Assembly (NCBI GenBank): GCA_964593725.1
Contig: CAZQJS010000005.1
Coordinates: forward strand, 25,536 to 89,535
Direction: 5' to 3'
Source of the DNA: JAIOSM01 sp964593725
GTDB taxonomy: Bacteria; Desulfobacterota; Desulfobacteria; Desulfobacterales; Desulfobacteraceae
DNA length: 64,000 nucleotides
Notes under the pieces: generated by a model
What the model saw: the letters and a program-made list of their open reading frames with translations, nothing else
Database searches by the model: none
What the model was told of the DNA's origin: nothing
Program-made: the position numbers and the translations under genes
Shown here: in pieces, positions 61,590 through 64,000 of the stretch
Numbering within the stretch: position 1 is the first letter of the stretch
How the letters are laid out: every line of letters begins with the position of its first letter

Positions 61590-63443
61590 TCAGATTATAC
61601 CAAGCTCCTGTAACTTACTTTTTAGCGGTATGCCCTCTTGATCATATCCCCGGATCTTATAGTATTCCGGTATCATCTTATCAAGAGGCACAACCTTATT
61701 ATCGCCATCAGAGGTGCGCCCCTGCTCTAAAAGCCTTGCTGGCAGAGTATCCTGGCTGGAGTCAAGCCCTTCCCGTATATTCATATACCTCTCCAGCATA
61801 TGTATGCGCTCACCTGCTTTAATAAATTCTTTCCCGGACAGCTTAATACCGGTCACGGTTGTGAAAAGTCCAAGGTACACTGAATAATCAATCAGAGAAA
61901 TAGCCGCTTGCGGAAGATACTGCATCAATAGTCCCAGAATGAAATCCGGTGTATATTTTGATACAGCAGGCTCCATGAGAAAGGCAAACATGGTGAACTG
62001 GCATGTTTGTAAAGAGTTGATGCAGCAGCCCAGATCTTCAAGGAATTTTACCCATTCAGCCTTTCCGGAACAGGAATCAGATTTTAAATAACCAAAATAG
62101 ACTTCATGGGCTACAAGATATGATGAAAGATGGCACCCGCCCCTGTTTGCAACGGCATAGGCAAGACCCTGGCCAAAGGATCCCCTGGGATCATAGGCCG
62201 CCATTTCCAGCCCCTTGACCTGCATGGCAAAATCCCGGCCGCCATACTCCCGGGACAAAGCCCGTGTGCCAAGTGCCATTTCCCCGCCAAAACCCTTTAA
62301 GCCGGCAATATCGTAAAGAGCATCTTTTATACCTTTTTCAGACCCGAACCTTAAATCACTTTTAATCAGGTCTTTTGAAGCAGCTTCCATTACCCATGCC
62401 AGGGTTCCCCCCGTGGAAATGGTATCAAGGCCGAGTCTGCCGCATACACGGTTAAATTCAGCAATTGTATTAAGATCAAAAATCCCAAGGCTCGTTCCCA
62501 TGAGGCCTATGGTTTCATACTCAGGGGCCGGCATCTCACCTGTTTTAAAACTCCCTTTATGGCCGCAGCGAATTGAACATGGTTTACAGGTATGGTGTGA
62601 TGTGTCGTGCTGTTCTGCCATAAACTCCCCTGATACCTGATTACCAAGATCATGTCTGCCGTCCATGAAATTATTAACCGGCATAATACCTGCTTCAAGG
62701 CAGTCACGGACATTGGCACTTGTGCCAAAATCCCTGTACCTGCCAAGGATTTTATTCTGTCTAATATATTTTGCTGCTCTGGCTTTAACCTTTTTAAATC
62801 CCCCGGAATCACAGGGTTTAATAATATACGCGCCACCCCGGGCCCGGACAGCCTTTATATTTTTAGAACCCATGACCGCACCAATGCCTCCCCTTCCCAG
62901 AAACCTATGGCCTGAAGCAATGTTTGCATACCTGACAAGATTTTCTCCGGCAGGTCCGATAACAAGGGATTTAAATTTTTCAACATCAAGGAGAGCCTGT
63001 GCTTCATGGATATCTTTCCCCCACAATCCTTCAGCACTTATAAACTCAACACCATGTTCTGTAATATCCAGGTACAATGGAGCATCAGCCCTGCCTTTTA
63101 TAATCAATCCATCCCAGCCTGCTGTTTTCAAGGCAAGGCCGAAAGGACCGCCACATGAAGATGTAACCATCAACCCTGTGAGGGGTGATCTGGTCAATGC
63201 CTCAAACCGACCGGAACATGGACCGCCAGTTCCCATCAACACCCCGGGCATAAAAGCAATGATATTATCAGGTCCCAAGGGATCTTTTCCCGGAACCATA
63301 CGGTCAAACAGAAGTTTTAACCCAAGCCCCTTGGCACCAAGAAAAAGACGGCGCTCATCCCTGGTCACCCTGTAAATTTCATAACTTTTTTTTCCAAGAT
63401 CAACTTCCAATACCTGATTGCCTGTCCCTGTAACCTGTTTCAT
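61590..63443 (-). CDS. aor: Aldehyde:ferredoxin oxidoreductase (tungstopterin)
   Basis: 617 aa. Seen: VLEVDLGKKSYEIYRVT at the N-terminus, GKGLG-type loop (LGAKGLGLKLLFDRM), GGPCSGRFEALTRSPLTG, and the [4Fe-4S] cysteines CKPCSIRCGHK near residue 285, with a fourth cysteine likely in CCINSLQTCQF near 480. It catalyses aldehyde/acid interconversion with ferredoxin in the cytoplasm. GGGGAG lies 7 bases before the ATG. It is 129 bases upstream of fdhA on the same strand, both needing a W/Mo pterin, so co-regulation is plausible. Confidence 0.92.
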   Translation of the reverse strand: MKQVTGTGNQVLEVDLGKKSYEIYRVTRDERRLFLGAKGLGLKLLFDRMVPGKDPLGPDNIIAFMPGVLMGTGGPCSGRFEALTRSPLTGLMVTSSCGGPFGLALKTAGWDGLIIKGRADAPLYLDITEHGVEFISAEGLWGKDIHEAQALLDVEKFKSLVIGPAGENLVRYANIASGHRFLGRGGIGAVMGSKNIKAVRARGGAYIIKPCDSGGFKKVKARAAKYIRQNKILGRYRDFGTSANVRDCLEAGIMPVNNFMDGRHDLGNQVSGEFMAEQHDTSHHTCKPCSIRCGHKGSFKTGEMPAPEYETIGLMGTSLGIFDLNTIAEFNRVCGRLGLDTISTGGTLAWVMEAASKDLIKSDLRFGSEKGIKDALYDIAGLKGFGGEMALGTRALSREYGGRDFAMQVKGLEMAAYDPRGSFGQGLAYAVANRGGCHLSSYLVAHEVYFGYLKSDSCSGKAEWVKFLEDLGCCINSLQTCQFTMFAFLMEPAVSKYTPDFILGLLMQYLPQAAISLIDYSVYLGLFTTVTGIKLSGKEFIKAGERIHMLERYMNIREGLDSSQDTLPARLLEQGRTSDGDNKVVPLDKMIPEYYKIRGYDQEGIPLKSKLQELGII

Positions 63444-64000
63444 TTACCACTCCCCAATAGTATTGTCTCCACATCTTAATTTATAACAATATCCATAAAA
63501 TAGTCCTGTCCGAAATGCTTAATCTGCTTAAACCTTTCATTATCCATGGCAAAGCCACTGATAATATACCCATGTAAAATTCCGGCTGCCTATTTCCTGC
63601 TTTGCCATGGGAGTTAATAAAATAATGAAAACATTCAATATTGATCAATAAATTAGTATCAAATAAGATTATGGTTGTAAACAGAACCTGAAACCTGATC
63701 TTTTTTATTCTGCCTTTGGACATTTTCCAGCAATTCCCGGTGGTTATTTTTTAAAAGTATTGATAAGGTTTTCAGCTGATAATTAAATTTCTTTTTTGCA
63801 TAAAACTTTCCAGGCATGGCGCAACTACTTGATATTACAGAAATAACAGGCCTATATTTTATCTTAAAATATTGTATAGTTTCAGTACCAAAAATGCCGG
63901 GCAGGCTTGAGTTCACGCAAAGAATTCCGGAATCAAATCCGATGTACTTTCCGGTTTATGGTATTTGAAAGTTGGGAAATAATGGTTGAGATGATTAATG
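63444..64000. other. Intergenic region without a confident gene
   Basis: 557 bases at the right edge. Short frames on the minus strand overlap one another, and none shows a complete domain or ribosome-binding site. The only protein-like signal is a possible response-regulator remnant at 63659-63955. Confidence 0.5.
63659..63955 (-). pseudogene. Possible decayed receiver-domain (response regulator) fragment
   Basis: An open stretch on the minus strand from a TAA at 63956-63958 reads GFDSGILCVNSSLPGIFGTE, then IQYFKIKYRPVISVISSS and KKKFNYQLKTLSILLKNN. The order resembles the middle and end of a receiver domain (YDLVLLD.NLPG..G.E.., PVI.VSG, KPF....L), with asparagine where the phosphorylated aspartate would be and the N-terminal third missing. 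No start codon with ribosome-binding site is present. A chance resemblance is possible. Confidence 0.3.

Noticed and set aside
63481..63723. 80-codon minus-strand ORF at the right edge
   Set aside because: No ribosome-binding site, no domain-like sequence and overlap with another weak frame; it appears to be chance in AT-rich DNA.

Overview
The window looks like chromosomal DNA of a strictly anaerobic, AT-rich member of the Desulfobacterota (a Desulfobacteraceae-type sulfate reducer that oxidises short-chain and branched acids). The evidence is the gene content: a selenocysteine formate dehydrogenase, an aldehyde:ferredoxin oxidoreductase, a class III ribonucleotide reductase, and the complete succinyl-CoA half of the methylmalonyl-CoA pathway with a Wolinella-type dihaem succinate dehydrogenase/fumarate reductase. 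No rRNA, tRNA, insertion sequence, prophage or CRISPR array was seen. The exact genus cannot be fixed from the sequence alone.

Layout. 1-5.7 kb (minus): a sodium:solute symporter (cut by the window edge), a propionyl-CoA synthetase-like enzyme and acetyl-CoA synthetase, which together suit uptake and activation of acetate and propionate. Divergent from them at 6.3 kb is a GAF-AAA+-Fis regulator with a degenerate GAFTGA loop and a 12-bp palindrome just before its start. 7.9-16.9 kb (minus): an eight-gene acyl-CoA operon (acyl-CoA dehydrogenase, crotonase, carboxyltransferase, HMG-CoA-lyase-like enzyme, XRE-cupin regulator, acetoacetyl-CoA synthetase, second crotonase, methyltransferase) that resembles leucine/isovalerate degradation. 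It lacks a biotin carboxylase gene and has two enzymes without canonical catalytic residues. A strong promoter with a TetR-like palindrome precedes it.

17-30 kb: a Nudix CoA-pyrophosphatase, nrdD-nrdG with tandem NrdR-like boxes, alr, a helix-turn-helix/periplasmic-binding-like regulator with a shikimate-kinase-like protein, a PlsB-like acyltransferase, a YigZ protein and an aminotransferase. An uncharacterised three-gene unit follows (four-helix membrane/coiled-coil protein, secreted VWA protein, membrane-anchored EEP-family protein). 30-40.6 kb holds housekeeping and signalling genes: an EamA transporter, cysteine synthase, a YbgC-like thioesterase, a CheR-PAS-kinase-receiver hybrid, a cardiolipin-synthase-like lipoprotein, a TauE/SafE transporter, a transglutaminase-like protein and Tag glycosylase.

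40.6-51.5 kb (plus) is the metabolic centre: mce, mcm, meaB, sucC, sucD, sdh/frd CAB and a class I fumarase, arranged in the order of the reactions from methylmalonyl-CoA to malate. Two tandem Hsp20 genes follow. 52.7-56.5 kb (minus) holds a degenerate-GGDEF/EAL protein and a chemoreceptor with a CZB zinc-binding domain. 56.7-63.4 kb (minus) carries aldehyde:ferredoxin oxidoreductase and a periplasmic formate dehydrogenase (catalytic subunit with in-frame UGA, iron-sulfur subunit, FdhE). The last ~550 bases hold no confident gene, only a possible decayed response-regulator fragment.

Together the genes describe an organism that imports and activates acetate, propionate and probably branched acids, oxidises propionyl-CoA through methylmalonyl-CoA and succinate, and handles formate in the periplasm. 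The most useful leads are the reaction-ordered propionate operon, the leucine-like operon with altered enzymes, the altered bacterial enhancer-binding protein and the unknown VWA/EEP unit.
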